From Panopea generosa (Eukaryota > Mollusca > Bivalvia > Adapedonta > Hiatellidae): 64,000 nucleotides of DNA. Location of the stretch: positions 50,015,750 to 50,079,749 of the forward strand of contig CM055895.1 in assembly GCA_029582155.1 (NCBI GenBank), in the 5' to 3' direction. Positions 49,548-62,107 of this stretch are shown piece after piece; position 1 is the stretch's first letter, and each line of letters begins with the position of its first letter. The notes beneath the pieces are model-generated. The model saw only the letters and a list, made by a program, of their open reading frames with translations, had not been told where the DNA came from and made no database searches. The position numbers were made by a program, and so were the translations under genes.

Positions 49548-50694
49548 GTTAAACAACTATAGCATCACTGATCCAATGAAGGTATTGAAGCCAGCTTGAT
49601 AAATTACTTTTTTTCTCCAAAAGTAACACCAAAGCTAATCATAATAAATGAAACTTAAGTGTATTATCGATATTTAAAAAATTTGCTTACATATAATACA
49701 CTGGTTATTCATAATATATGTAATGACAATAATTAAAAGTGTTGAAGGTGCAAAACCAGGCAACAGCCATAGATAAAATAAATTATCATGAAGCATATTA
49801 CCCAACACATATATGTACAAAAGTTACCATTGCACATTCAATAAAATCAAATCATGGAGCAACAGATTTCCTTATTAAAACCAAAATTGTACACCATGAA
49901 ACAATTGTTATGAGGATTTATATCTCAAAATTTGAAAACTACAAAATTTGACAATTATGTTTCATCCATAATAAATTACCTTCCTTTTAAAGAATTTTGT
50001 AAAAAATAATAATTTTTCAGACAATTTCATAAACCATCAAATAATAAAAATTTGACCTTTGCCCCTATCAATGGCAGATTCAAATAGGACTCTAAAAGGT
50101 TCAGACATCGTAATTAGTTGAAACAGTGTATTGCCTGGACATGAAAATGTCATGCTTGTTTACATGCTATGTTTATACTATGGTAATTCACCACAAAGGC
50201 AACAAATCTTATCAAAAAGTAAAATCAGAGAATAGTATAGATAAATGAAAATATCACATAGCAATGACATATTCCTAAATTGTAATTTCCTGTTACAGGA
50301 TACTAGCAACATGGTAATATCATCACAGATTCAATCAAATTAATCAGGAACAAATTATAGGTGAATAAACTTAAGCAATGTGATGTCCACAATTTGATAT
50401 ATTTACAATATACAGTCAAACCTGTCTTAAGCAGCCAGTCAAGGGAAGAAGCAAAAGAGGGCTTTCAAGAGAGGGTGTTGCTCAATACAGGACAAACAAG
50501 AATTTCAGGTACATAATTAGGGAAAAGGAAATGAAATTGTTCTTCACCCCATTATCCGTAATTTCCTTAATTAACAAAGTTATTAATCACTGACAGGTTC
50601 TTATATTAATAGATTCAGTTGTGAACATTTCCAACTTCCAATTGTCCAAATCCTGTCCAGTCTAATGTCACATATCTGTGAATTTTCTCGTACA

Positions 50695-52936
50695 TTACTG
50701 ATTCTTCTTGGTGACATCCTCGTATGAGGGTGGCGCTGAGGGGTATGGTGCTGGGGTGTACACATTATGGGGGGCCGCGGGGTTACAGTAAGCAGTTCCG
50801 GCAGCTTCCATCGCCTTGGCATCTGAAAATGGGAATTATGATAATAATCAGTTTCATAAGCTTTGATTATTGCATATGTACAACCAGGTTTACAAGACAA
50901 AATTCTAAGCCCGATGATAGAGTAGAAGATTTGGTGTTGGCCGCTCACACCAGAGGTCGTACTTCCGAGCCAAGGCTTGACCTCTTGTTGCATAAAAACA
51001 ACATTCAGTAAGGGTTTTACCCATAAAATGGACTCAAAATTGATTCATAAAAGTTTAGTACCCTGTTATATGAAGATCCATTAATAACTATAACAATGTC
51101 TTAAACAGGATTATCAAATCACAATATATTCAGCTCAAATGCATTGTCTACTAATTAGTTCTTTGAAATTTATGAGACCTTGTTAGCATGTATCTAAAAT
51201 AGTGAATTTTTTATTAAAAATATAAATGATAAAACTTTAATTCCATATAACAATTAAGCTCATTGACTTTTATACACGTCGACACTGAGCTAACTTTGCA
51301 ATTAAACTAAAATAAATTAATATAATATCAATCAGCACCACAATACATAAACAATGTCCATCAGCATATATCATAACACGTTTATCCATACTTCTCTATC
51401 AAAACATACATGTAGTATTTAAACTTTTAACTGAATTATGGTCAACTTAACCTTGATAAAAAGTGTGTTTTTGTTGCAGTCAATACAATAACTAATGACC
51501 CAGTGTATGTAAGTGCAAGTGTTCTTTCTGTGTTTAAATAAAGGTCTTACTGGAATAGTTTACATTTTACATCAGGATCATACTGTCATAGACTGTCATA
51601 GACAGTCATACACACCAACACATCAAGATGATGATGTACATGAAGTTTCATTAATTTTAAACCCAACAAAAACTGTGGAAGTAATTTGCACTATAAGTTT
51701 CAGTATGACAATTAACAGAAAAATATAAGTCCAAGGGCAATAAGTCTGCTTTGAGTAAGGGTCAAATGTGTAAAAGTACCAGTATATTCCTGCACAACTA
51801 CACATCATGATGATCATGCGAAAAAAGTTTCATTGAAATCTAACAAACTGTGGTAATAAATTCTGCCACAAGATTTATAGTTGTGCCAAACCATCAACCA
51901 ATCAATCACTTGACTCAGTGATTCCCACATATCCCTATCAAACTTCATATGTAGGAGTATGATTATAATAACTTCTCATGCAATAATGACTGTACTATAA
52001 CAATCTTTCAGCACAAATTTAATATCCAATACTATAGTCATTCATAAACTACTCAGATGCAAATACAATGGAAGAACTATTATGAAACTGGGATGAAATA
52101 GTGAGTATTTTGCAAGTAATTTTGCCAAAAACAATAATTTTGTTTCCCATTAATATATCAGTGCAAAAAGAAAACCTGAAAAATAATATTTAAACTGAAT
52201 TTAACAACTATAATTGTTTCAATAATTGACTTTAAAATAGTTTATGCTCTCTTACCTGCAGAAGACATTCCATTCATCTGTGGTTGTTGTGGTGGTGGAT
52301 ACATCTGCATGTTAGGGTCCACACCCGGATACGGGGGCGGGGCTTCACATGTGTACACATACTCCGCTTCAATAAAAACATTTATACACTGTAGCATATG
52401 AGATATAACAGCTAAGTTATCTTTTAATTTTATTTTCAATGAACATGTACCAGTACAGCTAAATAATTTATTATGCCCTTCACCTTGACAAGTCCAAGGG
52501 TAAAGATAAACATAAACATTCACTTATTTGGCCCAAGTTCATATACTGGTATTCAGGATTGCTTATATAATTATATAATGTATGAATAATATTCAAATAT
52601 ACATACATGTACATTAAAAAACTAGGAATTTATTTGTTTTCATCATTGTTATGCCATATTTTCTTCTGACTAAACTATTATCTTTAACAAACGCTTAAGA
52701 AATGGGTATAACACAATAAAAATATACAAAGCTTTTCACTTTCTATGCAGCTCTGATGTTGATGTTTCAATGCTTAATAATACAATACTTACGTGGGGGA
52801 GCCGATGGGAAGGTCTGGTAGGGAACCCAACCATAATAATCTGTATGGGGCGCACTGTATGCTGGAGGTGGAGCTTGGTAGATTGGTCCCTGGGGTGGGG
52901 TGTATGCTGGTGGCTGTGGGGGTCGATTTCTGGTGG
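50695..52936 (-). CDS. WBP2: WBP2 exons 5-7, PPxY tail
   Basis: Exon 5 (52793-52936) carries two PPAY motifs. Exon 6 (52256-52342) begins CCCCGCCCCCGTAT, encoding the PPPY motif. Exon 7 (50695-50822) carries the conserved AKAMEAAGTAY block, PPSY and the stop TAA at 50695-50697. The exon 6 acceptor (GTGAAG) has a weak pyrimidine tract, but it is the only nearby AG that keeps the frame; an AG 20 nt earlier would hit a stop or shift the frame. The last residues (VTKKNQ) resemble the human K-K-x-Q end. Confidence 0.9.
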
Positions 52937-55900
52937 CTGAAATAAGAATGGGACAATTTTAAATTGAAAAACTTTACCCATGTATCATAATATAGAGATA
53001 CATTACATAACCTTCTTTGCAAGATACAATGAATTTGAAACATTTAGATTTCGTCAACATTATAACTGGGTATTGTTATGATATCTGATCTGAATTTACA
53101 AATGCAACAACTTCAACTTCAGATACTCTGGTATTGTCTTTAAGTTAATAACAATTTATTTTAGCTCAATCACAAAGTTAGCTCAGAGTTTATATGAACT
53201 GTTCTCAGGTCTGCTTCCTGAGTAGAATTGAGTGTTGTTTTTTCAGAGATCATCAGGTCGAGATGAGGATCAAATTCACAACCTCTAGCATCAGTGAACA
53301 ACACTATCCACTGCACTACCGCCCTGCTTGATTGTCTATTGACAGTAGCTGTCACTAAATATTAAATTTAAAGGGACACACTGCAATTTTTATTGATTTT
53401 TGGGAAACAATATTTCTGAAAATTGTGCACGTGCATATAACAATACTAGTTTTGCGAAAAACTGTTTATAATTTTTTAAATTTGTAGTTTTAGATAGTAA
53501 GACTTGGAGATTCATATTTCCATATGGTTTACTAATTAATATTCGTTCATTGGTGCAAAGACTGACAGCAATCCTTTCATTTTATATCTTTGGTACTTTT
53601 TACATATCGGGCTGACTTTCTGGTCAAAAGTTAACAATTAAATACCTACCTAGCTGTCCTGCTCTCAACATAGCCTGACCAAATTCTATGGCACCACCAC
53701 TTTTGAACCACATCTTAAATTTACCATTGTCACCCCAGTTACCTATAAAAATAAAAAAACACTTAAACATTAAAGCATCTCATCTTTTTGTCAAGGTTTA
53801 TATGGTATAAAGCAGACTATCAAGGTAAATGTAAAATGGTCTCTAAATACAGGTGTTTGCTAATTTAGAGATTGGTATCTTGCATAAGGAAAGTTTTTAT
53901 GCTATTAATGAAGAAAAAAGGGATTTTATTCTAAGAATATAGTATGTTAGTTAGTTTAAACCTGTGACTTACATGTAATTACAGAGAAAGGCAGGCTAAT
54001 AGCAACATAAAGTACACGGCTGGAATTTTTGGTGGTAACTTTAGTATTTCTTTAGTAACTCTTTGTCTGAATGAAATAATTTTGGTACCAAAGTAAAGCT
54101 GATAAAAAGGATGACATTTCCAATAATCAATTATTTAATATTTTTCTTCTGAATTTAGATGATTACAGACTGAAAATGAAAACAGTTGAAATATTCACAA
54201 TTTTTTTTTAACAAAAAAACGCAGTACTTGATTTGACAACACACAACAGAAATAAAATAATTATGCAGAAAGATGAATAAGTAAGCTTTCCATTGGAGTA
54301 AAAAATTTCATATTGATATTTAAATACTTTTTTATTATTTATTACTTGAAAAAAATAGTCTTAAAATGAGAAAATGGTCACAAAAAAATAACTGTAAGAG
54401 TAAAAATTCTTCATTTCTTTATATTTAAAATAGAAGTTTTCCTCCCAAATTTACAATCAAACTTCTTTTGAAGGCAAAATCACAAAAATATGTTGTTTGG
54501 TTAAGTAGTTGTTTTTCAAAGATTAACAAAACACCTGAAATTTAGTTGTCTGTCTCTGTTTATATGTCTCTAGTTTAAACTTATTTATTTTTACTCCAAC
54601 TGTGAAACAAGTTCTTACAACCTAGGCAAATCATGCTTGAAGTGTTCCAGGGTAGAACCAGCATACGTGAAAAAGTGTCTTGCTCAACGACACCACACAA
54701 AGCCGTGATGGAGGAATGAACCCATGACCCTATGATCATGGGTTTGATGCTCTACCACTGGAACACGCTCCACTAATACTTGTTTTAGGTTCAATGAATT
54801 ATTTATTGTTCATAAGATTTAGATTCCGTGTTTTCTCTCTGGTAGTAACATAAACAATAAATTTCATTTCATTTCATTTGTGTTGATTAGAAGTGTTCCC
54901 CCCCCCCCCCCCCCCCCAACACGTTTCAGGCAACATGACTGCAAGTGATAATGGTAAAAGAAATCATCAGACACATCCTGCATACAAAATACACTGGTAA
55001 TTAAGTTCTTGGCATAACTATTACATACATATGACTCTACAAATATAAAGGCAGACTAGAATAGTGGTACATATCGAATATGGTCTAAAATATTTCGTCT
55101 GGTATCTTATGGTATTAGGTAACTACAGTTCAAGTTTGGTGAGTATTAAGTAAATAATGCAAATTTTGATGATTCAAGGGCCATAACTCTAAAACAAATA
55201 ATTCGATTCAGCCAGTTCAAGAACTTATCTGGTTATATAAGTACTGCGTGACTTTTGTTGGGGATTCAATGAGAACTGCAAGTGCTAGAGTGCACACAAG
55301 CTCAACAACACTTTTTTTTATTTTAAAGGTCCATTAACTCTGACACTGTTTTCCCAATTTTGCCAGTTCAAGTACTTGTCCAAGATATCATGGTTACATA
55401 GCTACTGTCTATCAAATGAAAACTGTGAGTGCTAGAGTGCACACATGGTCATGTTACACAATTTTGGACGATTCAAGGGCCAAAACTCCAACATCAACTA
55501 TTCTTTTTGGCCAGTTCAAGAACTTGTTTGAGATATTATTATATATTACTATAAAACTACTGTGTACTGGTGCAGATCCGATGGGCAAAGCTGAAAGTGT
55601 TCTAGGTGAGCTAAAAATAACACATGATTATAAGTACATTATATATAAATAAAAACTAATAAGTGAAAAATTAACTGATAAAATATTTTAATGATTTACA
55701 TTTTGATGAATAATTTTATATATACAATTATATAAAATGTAAAAATCTTGTACCTTGTTCAGCAATCATCTTTCCTTTAATGTAGTTTGCCCCAAATATA
55801 GGCTGCTCAAGCTCCACTCCCCTCATTTGCATGAATGGCAGACTAAAGGACTGCAGCAAATCATTATGGCTTTTATTGGTGAATATTACCTGCAATGATT

Positions 55901-58900
55901 CATATGTAAATATGAAGGGCTACAGTTTATTGGTGAATATTACCTGCAATGATTCATATGTAAATATAAAGGGCTACGGTTTATTGGTGAATATTACCTG
56001 CAATGATTCATATGTAAATATAAAGGGCTATGGTTTATTGGTGAATATTACCTGCAATGATTCATATGTAAATATGAAGGGCTATGGTTTATTGGTGAAT
56101 ATTACCTGCAATGATTCATATGTAAATATGAAGGGCTATGGTTTATTGGTGAATATTACCTGCAATGATTCATATGTAAATATAAAGGGCTATGGTTTAT
56201 TGGTGAACATTACCTACAATGATTTATAAATATATACAAGAGACATGTTGGACATGGCCAACCCCCCTGCTGAAGCAATTTTTTGTATTGTCCACTTCCT
56301 GTCAATGTTCTCTATCATGGTATGCAGTTTCAAAGCATTCACTTCAAAACATTTCAAGGTATGCTCCAAACAAGCATAACAAAATATAATAAAGGGAGAT
56401 CATTTAAAAATGGGCAAGGAAGAGCTATAGTTCTTTGAAAATGCAGTTTCTCTCAGTGAACTCTATCATTGGGTGAAATATGAACCAAATCTCATGAATA
56501 GTTCTTAAGTAATCTTTTTGACAAATATACTATAATTGAAAAATGAGGCAAGGTAGGGTTTTGGTTGTTAGATACTTTTCTTCCCTTAATGTCATCTGTC
56601 TTTGTATACAGTTTGAATAAATTCCATTCAGCACTTTCAGAGTTATGCCCAGAACAAGTAAATCTAATAAAGGGAAATAATTAAGTAAGCAAGGTAGAGT
56701 TATGGTTCTTGTACACTACACTTCCTTTCAATGTCTTCAGTTATTGTGTGAAGATTCAACAAAATCCCTTGAGTAGATTTGGAGTTATGCTCTGGACAAA
56801 AGTGTAAATTAATAAAGGAAGATAATCCAAAAAGTAAACAAGGTAGAGTCATGGTTCTTGTACACTTCACTTCCTTTAAATGTCTTCTGTCATTGCGTGA
56901 AGATTCAACAAAATCCCTCAAATATTTTTTGGAGTAAATTCAATAAAGGGTTGGAGTAAATTCAATAAAGAGAAATATTTCAATAGTAAGCAAGGTACAT
57001 TTATGGTTCTTGTACACTGCACTTCCTCTCAATGTTCTCTGTCATTGTCTGAAGATTCAACAAAATCGCTTGAATAGTTTTGTAGTTATGCCTCGGACAA
57101 ATACTGGAATTTTTGGCAAATATTAACTGCATAAGCAGCATTTCATTTTTATATTACATGTAATTTGATCTATTTCAAATTGGTCAATATTATATGCAAT
57201 AATCAATGAGTGAATATCACAAAAGATGAGTGAAATATGCTCAACGATAAACAGGGAATACTAGTATTGTAATTAATTTTTACTTGGTTAAATTTATATC
57301 AGCATTGTTACCTTTCAATGTGCAATGATTTACAGGTGAATATTACCCACAATGCTTGATGTGGAAAATATAGTGTGTAAACATGTGTCTTGGGATACTA
57401 TGGGAATGTCATTATTAGATAGAAATCCTAGGATTAAGAAGTGAAACACATACTTTGTACGTTTTATCTATATTTTTTGCATTTATAAATAATAACTTCT
57501 ATGAATCCCAGGCAGTGTAAAAATAGCATGTACTGTTGTAAAAGTTGGTATTACTGTGAGCAGCAGTTTACGGATAAATATACATACCCTATGTGTGGTG
57601 AGATACATTGTACCATTTTTGTTCCCTTTGAAATGTGGTACAGAGCTTGGCTCAAATCCCATCTCTACTCCATCACAATACAGCAGGATTCTGGCATAAA
57701 GAAAAATAATAAAGAGACTAGTTATAATATTACCGTAAGCCAAAACCAAAAATTAATTGTGTTTTGCATCCGCTGGAACAACCCATCAGGCTGACCATCA
57801 ACAGTTTTGGATGGTCTGTTACAAAAATAAATAAACATGAGGCTCAAGAGGGCCTGAGAATGGTTAACTTAAGTTGAGCAGTGGTGTAGTGGATAGACTG
57901 TTGGCAGCCCTTGCCAGAGGTTGTGGGCTCAATCCCTAGCTTCACCTGATGCCTCTAAAAAAAACAACAACACTAAGTACTTGTTCTACCTAGGAAGCTG
58001 ACTTTAGAATGGTTCATAATTATTCATTCTCCACTAACATGAGCCACCAGGGGTTAGGAAAACGTGAAAATATGACCAGAGCAGACTCGTTTCACTCCTC
58101 AATATCATGAAAGTCACATATCTGAAGAATTCATATCCATACCGGGTTTCAAAGATATGACGCTTGCAATACATCAACCCAATTTTTACCACACAGATAC
58201 CTTACCTCTTAACAGAACAAGGTTCAAGTCATTAGATTTAAACTGCAAGAATGGCATTTTTAGTGCTATGGTATTTTGATATGACATACATCAGAGGTTA
58301 CATTGCAACATGTTCTGGTGGATATTACGATTTCTAGTATTTTATTGCGCTATTTGAACAAATCATTCAAATTGCAGTTTTAAATTTTGTAGTTCAAGTA
58401 CATTTTTTATTTTACTTTTGTATGTATTGATTTATCCAGCATTAATTAATTGTGTTTAAATTTAAAACCCCAAACATAAAATATAGGATAGAAATTATAA
58501 TGGATGACTTTTCTCCACAATAGCTTAACCAAAGCAACTAATTGAATGTACTGCAAGAAGAAAACGTATCTGTCCATAATTAAAGGCATTCAATAAATAT
58601 GACAAAAACAGTTGTAAATACAATGTTTTAATAGCTCAAGAAATGGCATGTCTTCATTATAGACAACACAAAAAGTATACTTCCATTAGTGTAATCGACC
58701 ACATATTCATGCCGCACAAAGTTGATAAATAAACTATGGATTTTGGGGAGGTGGGGGAGTGGGGGAATGAGGAATATAGAATACATAGCATACCGAAATC
58801 TTACTGCAAAATATAGTATGACTAATAAATCCTGCAGAAATATAATGCAATTGTAAAGACTAAAACGATTCGAAGATCTAATTCGAAAGACAGCTTGCTT

Positions 58901-61117
58901 AAAACAATATCACTTATCTGTTTCAATCAAAATGTCTTCAAGTGAACTGTGGAATCAGTTTCCTGAAGAACAATGTTACACTGTAGAATCTAGCAGACCC
59001 AACAAATGACAGTGGTTCAGACGCCTGACAAATTTTAGTTACACATGAAACCCAAATACTTTGTGAAGGCCACCGAAACTGAATTTGGTCCTTAGCATTG
59101 TGCTTTGAAATGAAAGAGAATGTACATAAAATTCTTCCTTGTTCTCATCGGTTTTACCAATAAACCAGTATTCGTCATAATACACTATGACGTAAGAGTT
59201 GACTGGTGGTATGGTGGGTTTGGTCTGATGAGTTGTTGTTTCAAACTGTTCTGTGACGGCGGGCTGATCTGACGATGTACCTTCAATATTGACCAGATAT
59301 CTGTGAATTTTGCTTGTGCACGGGTAACTTTGTGTTCCTTCCAACTGTCGCAAACGGTATCTGGTTCCTCATCTCTATTCATCGCAGCTCATTTTCTTTT
59401 CCTGTAAAAGAACTTGGTTCCTTTCTTCTTTTCTCATTTCTGTAGGATTTCTGTATTTCAGTTCCAGACTTAGCCATGTCCCTTCACACATGTTTATACA
59501 TTGATATATAGTTTTATTTTGTTTAATGTTAATTTTGTTAATATTAACATTGCTGCTGTTGCTGCTGCTATTGTTGTATTGTTGCTACTGTTGTTGTAAA
59601 TGATGTTGTTTTGTTGTTGTTAAACAATTTTCGGAGCGATTTGCCTTAACTTGGGAGTAGAGTAGAATTACCGCCAACAGCGGGAGAGGGACACTCTTCC
59701 CCCACACTACCCCCAAGTTGCCTACTCCCCCTTTAATGGAAGTGCTCTTACACCTATCAAAGTATCGTTTACCTACTAAAAGTTACTCAAAAAGGCAAGC
59801 TGTACCTTTTAAATGGAAATTTTATTAAAAAATGTATTCTCTCATTGGTAATCACCCTCTGCAATCGCAATTGCATTTTGAAACTTTTTAAACTATTTTA
59901 TCAGTCAGATGAAGTCTCAGTCAACAATATAACATAGGTTATAGAACAAAATTTCAATCCATACGATCGCTATAAAAGTCATTGTTTTTTTGTACCAATA
60001 CCAATTTTTTTCTTCTTTTTTTTTTAAATCTACTCACATCATAAGCAAGTTTTCATTTCACAAGGTAGTCTCAATGGGAAATTATAATTAATGGATACTC
60101 ATGTTAACATTTGTTCACTGCGCTATTGTAATGGTTATCAAAAAAAGTGTTGTATTTGTTATGTCCTCAATTTAGCATTACAGGTGAATAAAACCCCTAC
60201 TTCCTATGTGCTTAAAAAAACCTTCATTGCTTGGAAATGTTATTTTTGTTTGATAAAACAAAAGAGAAATTATAGCAAATAGTATTGAATGTGTTTGACT
60301 TTTTAAGTCCTGTGATTAAGGTGGCTATTTGCTCCGACTTCAATACTCATATCCACAATTTGAGGCAATGCCATGTCTCCTATTCTTTATTGACATCATT
60401 GGATGGCTTTTAAATGATCACTTTAGTGAACAATATCAGAGACATATAAACATTAAACAAGTAAAGTGACAGCGGTCACCCATCCAAGTACTAACCCTGT
60501 ACTTCATTGCTTAACTTCCGATACAGTCAGTACACTTCAACCCTGATGTAAAAGCTTGCATAATTTTACCCCTTTACTTCATAAATATGCGTTTTCACGC
60601 ACCGATCACAGAAGGCCTTTGAAAACAGTGCAGGAAGAGTTCAGAGTTTGTATCGAGCAATCTGAACACTTCCTGCACTGTTTTCCACTCTGTCAGTTAA
60701 TATAAACATAATTCACCCAACAATTCAAAAGCCTTCTATATTAGGTGTCCAAAGGCGTCTATATTAGAGGAGTCCAAAGGCGTCTATATGAAGTAAACGG
60801 CAGCAATGCTGTTGCAAATGACCTATGTACATTCACTACACAAGTAAATAAATATTTTCTTTTAAAACAATTTATCTTTTTATTGTTTTAATATAATACG
60901 TTAACATAGTGAATTATGTTATTGCGAGGATATACAAGTCATTCGTTCAGCGAAAAACTAATGATTAGGATTTTGAAATATCAGCAAGATAATTTACTAA
61001 TTTATGATTAAACTACTTATTATATAACGGGTTTCCGTCTCATAAAGATAAAACCTGCTACCTTTCGCCCGCAAATATCAAAACTCCTCCATTCGCATGG
61101 GCTGTGTTGATTGACAT
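50695..61117 (-). CDS. WBP2: WW domain-binding protein 2, 7 exons, 248 aa
   Basis: Exons in transcript order: 61062-61117, 57588-57690, 55754-55889, 53650-53742, 52793-52936, 52256-52342, 50695-50822. All have GT-AG borders and compatible phases; total 249 codons including stop (human WBP2 is 261 aa). Residues about 20-125 are the GRAM/PH-like domain: ILLYCDGVEMGFE, FKGNKNGTMYLTTHR, then PIFGANYIKGK, then GGAIEFGQAMLRA, all matching the family signature. The proline/tyrosine-rich tail has four PPxY motifs: PPAY (138-141), PPAY (153-156), PPPY (179-182) and PPSY (237-240). The C-terminal block AKAMEAAGTAYCNP and APHNVY also matches vertebrate WBP2. The family consists of transcriptional coactivators whose PPxY motifs bind WW domains of YAP/TAZ, NEDD4-type ligases and WWOX. 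Confidence 0.93.
50915..51060 (+). mobile_element. degenerate SINE family C copy
   Basis: In WBP2 intron 6. Contains a tRNA-like head remnant (GGTGTTGGCCGCTCACACC, AGAGGTCGTACTTCCGAGCC), followed by an AAAAACAACATTCAGTA tract and TTCATAAAAG. The order matches the better copies at 53,160 and 57,863. Confidence 0.45.
53160..53345 (-). mobile_element. SINE family C
   Basis: In WBP2 intron 4. On the minus strand: GGCGGTAGTGCAGTGGATAG (A-box-like), AGGTTGTGAATTTGATCC (B-box-like), then AAAAAACAACACTCAATTC and AGGAAGCAGACCTGAGAAC. Same order and spacing as the plus-strand copy at 57,863. Confidence 0.7.
53650..57690 (-). CDS. WBP2: WBP2 exons 2-4, GRAM domain
   Basis: Exon 2 (57588-57690) follows a TTTATGCCAG acceptor. 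Exon 3 (55754-55889) follows CATTGCAG. Exon 4 (53650-53742) follows TTTTATAG. They encode the whole GRAM domain, ending in AIEFGQAMLRAGQL. Exon 3 begins exactly at GTAATATTCACC, so its acceptor border reads CAG|GTAATA. The same stretch is repeated six more times in the upstream intron (see the 54-bp array). Confidence 0.92.
53966..54515. repeat. 550-bp repeat, copy 1 (partner at 62,108-62,670)
   Basis: In WBP2 intron 3. Shared landmarks in the same order and orientation: GGCAGGCTAATA, TAACTCTTTGTCTGAAT, ATCAATTATTTAATAT, TAACTGTAAGA, TTCTTCATTTCTTTA and TCACAAAAATATG. Diverged, with small indels. Neither copy codes. Confidence 0.75.
54620..54785 (-). mobile_element. tRNA-headed SINE, another family
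   Basis: In WBP2 intron 3. On the minus strand: GTTCCAGTGGTAGAGCATCA (A box), GGGTCATGGGTTCATTCCTC (B box), GGCTTTGTGTGGTGTCGTTG and AGACACTTTTTCACGTATGC. Looks like a SINE head and body. Confidence 0.6.
54898..54917. repeat. uninterrupted C20 tract
   Basis: Twenty consecutive C (G on the transcribed WBP2 strand) in intron 3. Length is likely variable between individuals and hard to sequence. Confidence 0.9.
55140..55625. repeat. diverged tandem modules related to 5,815-6,110
   Basis: Modules of about 120 bp containing 'caagggccataactct', 'ttggccagttcaagaacttg' and 'gctagagtgcacacaag'. The same modules appear inside the dispersed repeat near 5,815-6,110. The region ends GGTGAGCTAAAAATAACAC. 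Confidence 0.6.
55872..56229. repeat. 54-bp minisatellite built on the WBP2 exon 3 acceptor
   Basis: Seven occurrences, 54 bp apart (55872, 55926, 55980, 56034, 56088, 56142, 56196). Each on the minus strand holds AATCATTGCAG|GTAATATTC then ACCAATAAA, the real 3' splice site plus the first 18 nt of exon 3. The copy nearest the exon is the functional one. The plus-strand 132-codon frame across it is not a gene. Confidence 0.95.
56390..57090. repeat. degenerate tandem repeat of roughly 140 bp
   Basis: In WBP2 intron 2. Landmarks: GTTCTTGTACACT, CACTTCCTTTCAATGTCTTC, GTGAAGATTCAACAAAATCC and AGTTATGCTCTGGACAAA, repeated three to four times with drift. Confidence 0.7.
57863..58010 (+). mobile_element. 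SINE family C, plus orientation
   Basis: In WBP2 intron 1. AGTGGTGTAGTGGATAGAC (A-box-like), AGGTTGTGGGCTCAATCCC (B-box-like), then an AAAAACAACAACACTAAG tract and CTAGGAAGCTGACTTTAG. Same family as 53,160-53,345. Confidence 0.7.
59039..59382 (-). pseudogene. short coding-like fragment, unidentified
   Basis: Inside WBP2 intron 1. A minus frame reads SYPCTSKIHRYLVNIEGT and later VNSYVIVYYDEYWFIGK. The second part has the look of small SH3/chromo-like 'V-x-V-x-Y-D-x-x-W-x-x-G' segments seen in repeat-associated proteins. No start or splice signals support a gene here. Probably a decayed mobile-element or retrocopy piece. Confidence 0.25.
59545..59630. repeat. TTG/CTG trinucleotide-rich tract
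   Basis: Imperfect run of GCTGCTGTTGCTGCTGC and ATTGTTGTATTGTTGC-type triplets in WBP2 intron 1. Confidence 0.8.
60566..60800. mobile_element. piggyBac-type MITE, copy 3 (older)
   Basis: In WBP2 intron 1. Same hairpin core (ACAGTGCAGGAAGAGTTCAG on one arm) and ends CCCTTTACTTCATAAATA and CTATATGAAGTAAACGG. The TTAA flanks are mutated, so this copy is older than copies 1 and 2. Confidence 0.8.
61062..61117 (-). CDS. WBP2: WBP2 exon 1 (start codon)
   Basis: ATG at 61115-61117 on the minus strand, reading MSINTAHANGGVLIFAGE and ending in phase 2 at a GTAGCAGG donor. Joined to exon 2 it gives GER-ILLYCDG, matching the start of vertebrate WBP2 (M-x-L/I-N, H, GGV, then E-S-I-L). The exon is too short to show up as an open frame on its own. 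The intron to exon 2 is about 3.4 kb. Confidence 0.88.
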
Positions 61118-61400
61118 CTTGTTTATAAATGAATATCTGATTTAATTCGATTGTTTTTATAAAAATAGAAAACAACGTAATTTCCCGGAAGTTAGACTTG
61201 AAAACGGTACAGGATTTTAATCACAAATCCGTAAGATGACACATTGTCATGCAAATAAACAATCGTATATACTCGGCCAACTCCGTCATCCTTCGGTATT
61301 GCAATCGGAACATTCGGCTCGACTCGACAAGGAATAGGCAACTGATTGGTATATTGTGAGCGCCTGCGTAGTCACGAAAAGTCTCGCAATATACCGTTTT
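61118..61400 (-). promoter_or_regulatory. probable WBP2 promoter and 5' UTR
   Basis: Locally richer in CpG than the surroundings. It contains CCCGGAAGT at 61184-61192 (plus strand), a good ETS/GABP-type site about 70 bp upstream of the start codon. The rest (TCCGTCATCC, GGAACATTCGG and nearby) shows scattered CpGs. Placement of the start site is inference. Confidence 0.4.
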
Positions 61401-62107
61401 CGATTATCTTTACTTCCATTCATTTCATGAATTGTTACATTACAGAATGAAATTCACATCAAATCAATACCTTTCCCGGCAATTTGTGTTTTAAATTGTT
61501 GAATTACTTCTTATTTAAAAATTTGTATAGGGCAGCTAAAATAACAAATTACGAATTGTTTTACTTCAAACCTCAATATCTTAAATTCAATACCATTTTT
61601 CGTGATCGAAACATTTTAAATCATGTAAGATTACATACAACTTACATTGTATGTACAAGAAACCAGTTGCCTGTTATTTATGAATGATTATTTACCAAAT
61701 AATTAATCCTTCGTGTGCTATTTCATCAACATTAAGTCGGGAGATGCAAGTTTCCTATCCTTCGATACAGGTCCTTGTTAAAACTTATTTGTTAATTTAA
61801 GTACACAACCGTTTTTTTTTTGTCACTGGCTAAACTTTGTAATTCAGTCAAAGGTTTGGACAATCCTAATTTGATAATAAATTCCTAAGCTAAAGTCGCT
61901 ATATTTGGAATGGTCTCTATATTTTATACGAAAAGGCATGTATGCAGTCGACAAATATGGATTCGTACTGGCGCCACAAACCCATAGTTTCCAAATTGGC
62001 CTCGAGGCCACAATACCGACGCGTGTTTGTAACCATATTTTGTTTAAAACGTTCTATTTTTTTTAAATTTATTTGGGTATACATGTAATAAATATATTAT
62101 AATATAA

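Larger units (their letters stand above)
48456..50694. other. WBP2 3' flank, possible 3' UTR
   Basis: AT-rich, no coding exon. Contains a SINE family B piece (49,118-49,236) and MITE copy 2 (49,305-49,547). It may be transcribed as the 3' UTR of WBP2. Confidence 0.4.

Noticed and set aside
55831..56229. 132-codon plus-strand frame of 18-residue repeats
   Set aside because: Antisense of the 54-bp splice-site array; not coding.
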